From NCBI RefSeq assembly GCF_013376095.1, contig NZ_JAAMFN010000006.1:1-64000 (forward strand): a stretch of 64,000 nt of DNA, written 5' to 3'. Each line of letters opens with the position of its first letter. Position 1 is the stretch's first letter. Of the stretch, positions 61,671 through 64,000 are shown piece by piece. The position numbers and the translations under genes are program-made. Source of the DNA: Arthrobacter sp. SDTb3-6. GTDB lineage: Bacteria > Actinomycetota > Actinomycetes > Actinomycetales > Micrococcaceae. The notes below the pieces were generated by a model. That model searched no databases. It was not told the DNA's origin and saw only the letters and a list, made by a program, of their open reading frames with translations.

Positions 61671-62411
61671 ATGTCTCTTGGAATAGTGTTCCTGTCTGAG
61701 GTGATGGGAACAATGATGCTCACCCTGCTGGGTTGCGGCGTCGTGGCCAACGTGGCCCTGAGGGGGACCAAAGGCAACGCCGGCGGCTTCCTGATGGTCA
61801 ACTGGGGCTGGGGCCTGGCCGTCATGTCCGGTGTGTTCGTGGCCGCCAAGTCCGGTGCGCACCTGAACCCGGCCGTCACGGTGGGCATCCTTTCCAGCGG
61901 TGCCACCGATTACGCACCCAACGTGCCGGTCAGCTTCGGCTCGACCCTGACGTACTTTGGCGGGGAAATGCTCGGCGCCTTCATCGGCGCGGTGGTGTGC
62001 TGGCTGGCGTACAAGCAGCACTTCGACGGCGAGCCCGACGGGGCAACCAAGCTGGGCGTGTTCTCCACGGGCCCGGCGAAGCGCAGCTACGGCTGGAACG
62101 TCGTCACGGAAATCATTGGCACCTTTGTGCTGGTGTTTGTCATCCTGCACTTCGGCGGCGGCGTGACGGGCCTGGGCCCGCTGCCGGTGGCCCTGCTCGT
62201 GGTGGCCATTGGCGCGTCCCTCGGTGGACCCACCGGTTACGCCATCAACCCCGCCCGCGACCTGGGACCGCGCATTGCCCATGCGCTGCTGCCCATCAAG
62301 GGCAAGGGCTCCAGTGACTGGAGCTACTCGTGGGTACCGGTCGTGGGACCGCTCATCGGCGGCGCCCTGGGCGGGCTGATGTCCCAGTGGCTGCCGCTCG
62401 TCGTGAAGTAA
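61671..62411 (+). CDS. glpF: MIP-family glycerol uptake facilitator
   Basis: This 246-residue channel has six membrane segments and two half-helices with the NPA boxes HLNPAVTVG (about 64-72) and INPARDLGPR (about 193-202). The Asp after the second NPA is typical of glycerol-conducting GlpF rather than water-only aquaporins. It lets glycerol diffuse into the cell, where GlpK traps it. AAGGAG precedes the ATG. It lies between glpD and glpK. Confidence 0.94.
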   Translation: MSLGIVFLSEVMGTMMLTLLGCGVVANVALRGTKGNAGGFLMVNWGWGLAVMSGVFVAAKSGAHLNPAVTVGILSSGATDYAPNVPVSFGSTLTYFGGEMLGAFIGAVVCWLAYKQHFDGEPDGATKLGVFSTGPAKRSYGWNVVTEIIGTFVLVFVILHFGGGVTGLGPLPVALLVVAIGASLGGPTGYAINPARDLGPRIAHALLPIKGKGSSDWSYSWVPVVGPLIGGALGGLMSQWLPLVVK

Positions 62412-62505
62412 ATCTTGTTGTTAACTGCCTGATGAAGTAGACCATGTAGTACTTGAAGAGTGGGCCGCAGCTTGCTGGCAGGCTGCACAAACAAAGGAAA
62501 CAATG

Positions 62506-64000
62506 ATGTCCCAGTACGTAATTGCCATTGACCAGGGAACCACCAGCAGCCGTGCCATCGTGTTTGACCACGACGGCAACATCGTTTCCACGGGGCAGCT
62601 TGAACACGAGCAGATCTTCCCCAAGGCCGGCTGGGTGGAGCACGATGCGGCGGAAATTTGGAACAACACCCGCGAGGTCATCGGCACCGCCCTGGCACAG
62701 GCCAACCTCACCCGGCACGACATCGTCGGCGTCGGCATCACCAACCAGCGCGAGACCGCCGTCGTCTGGGACAAGACGACCGGCGTCCCGGTGTACAACG
62801 CCATCGTCTGGCAGGACACCCGCACCCAGCCCATCGTTGATGAACTGGCCGCTGACGGCGGCGTCGAACGGTTCAAGGCGAAGGTGGGGCTGCCGCTGGC
62901 CACCTACTTCTCCGGCACCAAGATCAAGTGGATACTGGACAACGTCGAGGGCGCCCGTGAAAAGGCGGAGGCCGGGGACCTGCTGTTCGGCAACACCGAT
63001 TCCTGGGTGACCTGGAACCTGACCGGCGGCACCGACGGCGGCGTGCACATCACCGACGTCACCAACGCCTCCCGCACCATGTTCATGGACCTGGAAACGC
63101 TCTCGTGGGATGAGGGGATCCTGGCCGCCTTCGGTGTGCCGAAGTCCATGATGCCCGAGATCAAGTCCTCCTCCGAGGTGTACGGCACCGTGCACGGCAG
63201 CCAGCTGCTGCGCGAGGTCCCGGTGGCCGGCATCCTCGGCGACCAGCAGGCGGCGACGTTCGGCCAGGCCGCGTTCGCCACCGGCGAGGCCAAGAACACC
63301 TACGGCACCGGCTGCTTCCTGATCTTCAACACGGGCGAGGAAATCGTCCACTCGAAGAACGGGCTGTTGACCACCGTGGGCTACAAGCTCGGCGACGCCA
63401 AGCCGCACTACGCCCTGGAAGGCTCCATCGCCGTCACCGGTTCCCTGATCCAGTGGCTGCGCGACAACATCGGGATGATCAAGACGGCACCCGAGGTGGA
63501 GGAGCTGGCCGCGGCGGTGGAGGACAACGGCGGCGTGTACATCGTCCCGGCGTTCTCCGGCCTGTTTGCCCCGTACTGGCGCTCCGACGCACGCGGCGCC
63601 ATCGTGGGGCTGACCCGCTTTGTGAACAAGAACCACATTGCCCGGGCAGCCCTGGAGGCCACCGCCTTCCAGACCCGCGAGGTGCTTGACGCGGTCAACG
63701 CCGACTCCGGTGTCGACCTGAGCGAACTGAAGGTCGACGGCGGCATGGTCGCCAACGACGCGCTCATGCAGTTCCAGGCAGACATCCTCGGCGTCCCGGT
63801 CATCCGCCCGAAGGTCGTTGAAACCACGGCCCTCGGCGCGGCCTACGCGGCCGGGCTGGCCGTCGGCTTCTGGAAGGACCTGGGCGAACTGTCCAGCAAC
63901 TGGTCCGAGGACAAGCGCTGGGAACCGCAGATGGACGCCGCCGAGCGCGACCGCCAGATGCGCCTGTGGAAGAAGGCCGTCACCAAGTCCATGGACTGGG
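62506..64000 (+). CDS. glpK: glycerol kinase (truncated by window end)
   Basis: GlpK phosphorylates glycerol with ATP. The 498 residues visible begin [21 protein letters not shown] and include [47 protein letters not shown] and [19 protein letters not shown], all FGGY-kinase and GlpK signatures. The family length is about 500, so only the last few residues and the stop are missing. AAAGGA precedes two adjacent ATGs (62503 and 62506). The second matches the family start. Confidence 0.97.
   Translation, partial: MSQYVIAIDQGTTSSRAIVFDHDGNIVSTGQLEHEQIFPKAGWVEHDAAEIWNNTREVIGTALAQANLTRHDIVGVGITNQRETAVVWDKTTGVPVYNAIVWQDTRTQPIVDELAADGGVERFKAKVGLPLATYFSGTKIKWILDNVEGAREKAEAGDLLFGNTDSWVTWNLTGGTDGGVHITDVTNASRTMFMDLETLSWDEGILAAFGVPKSMMPEIKSSSEVYGTVHGSQLLREVPVAGILGDQQAATFGQAAFATGEAKNTYGTGCFLIFNTGEEIVHSKNGLLTTVGYKLGDAKPHYALEGSIAVTGSLIQWLRDNIGMIKTAPEVEELAAAVEDNGGVYIVPAFSGLFAPYWRSDARGAIVGLTRFVNKNHIARAALEATAFQTREVLDAVNADSGVDLSELKVDGGMVANDALMQFQADILGVPVIRPKVVETTALGAAYAAGLAVGFWKDLGELSSNWSEDKRWEPQMDAAERDRQMRLWKKAVTKSMDW

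Overview
The window looks like a chromosomal segment from a high-GC actinobacterium of the Micrococcaceae, most like Arthrobacter and its relatives. The evidence is the very high GC content, many GTG/TTG starts, the actinobacterial nucleoid protein MihF, an actinobacterial Vms1-like release factor (acVLRF1), a primosomal PriA without helicase motifs, and the core gene order hisS-aspS, rarA-rpsD-alaS-ruvX-mltG-aro-efp-nusB-pyr-mihF-gmk-rpoZ-coaBC-metK-priA. I see no rRNA, tRNA, CRISPR array, insertion sequence, prophage or plasmid gene. No gene-free stretch exceeds about 260 bases.

Layout. 1-5.7 kb: a terminator and short tandem repeats, then minus-strand genes for a GNAT acetyltransferase, an M3 oligopeptidase and a 900-residue protein joining an asparagine-synthetase-like amidotransferase to a CofE-like (F420-0:glutamate ligase-like) domain. 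5.8-15.7 kb, plus strand: pdxT, yebC, ruvCAB (Holliday-junction processing, with an SOS-box-like site before ruvA), yajC-secD-secF (protein export) and relA (stringent response). 15.7-19.0 kb, minus strand: an AbiEi-like orphan, a DUF349 protein and a membrane-anchored cyclophilin. 19.2-22.5 kb: hisS and aspS. 22.5-25.5 kb: a predicted beta-helix protein of unknown role, a second acetyltransferase and acVLRF1, which is divergent from rarA.

25.5-38.8 kb, plus strand: rarA, rpsD, two small membrane proteins, alaS, ruvX, mltG, the shikimate genes aroE-aroC-aroK-aroB, a TPR-like protein, efp and nusB. A long palindrome separates nusB from a convergent PrsW-type membrane protease. 40.4-49.3 kb: the pyrimidine operon pyrR-pyrB-pyrC-(PH-like protein)-carA-carB-pyrF, preceded by a PyrR-binding RNA hairpin. 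49.4-55.6 kb: mihF-gmk-rpoZ-coaBC, metK and priA.

55.7-64 kb is more accessory: a minus-strand operon of aldo/keto reductase, alpha/beta hydrolase and glycosyltransferase, then a SorC-family regulator divergent from the glycerol genes glpD-glpF-glpK. glpK runs off the right edge.

The most notable points are the amidotransferase/CofE-like fusion, a repeated leaderless-promoter layout (a TAnnnT box 6-7 nt before the start codon) at eight genes, an apparent CTG start for ruvC, the orphan beta-helix protein and several intergenic palindromes. Most of the window is core metabolism and information processing, and I found no clear multi-gene novel system.
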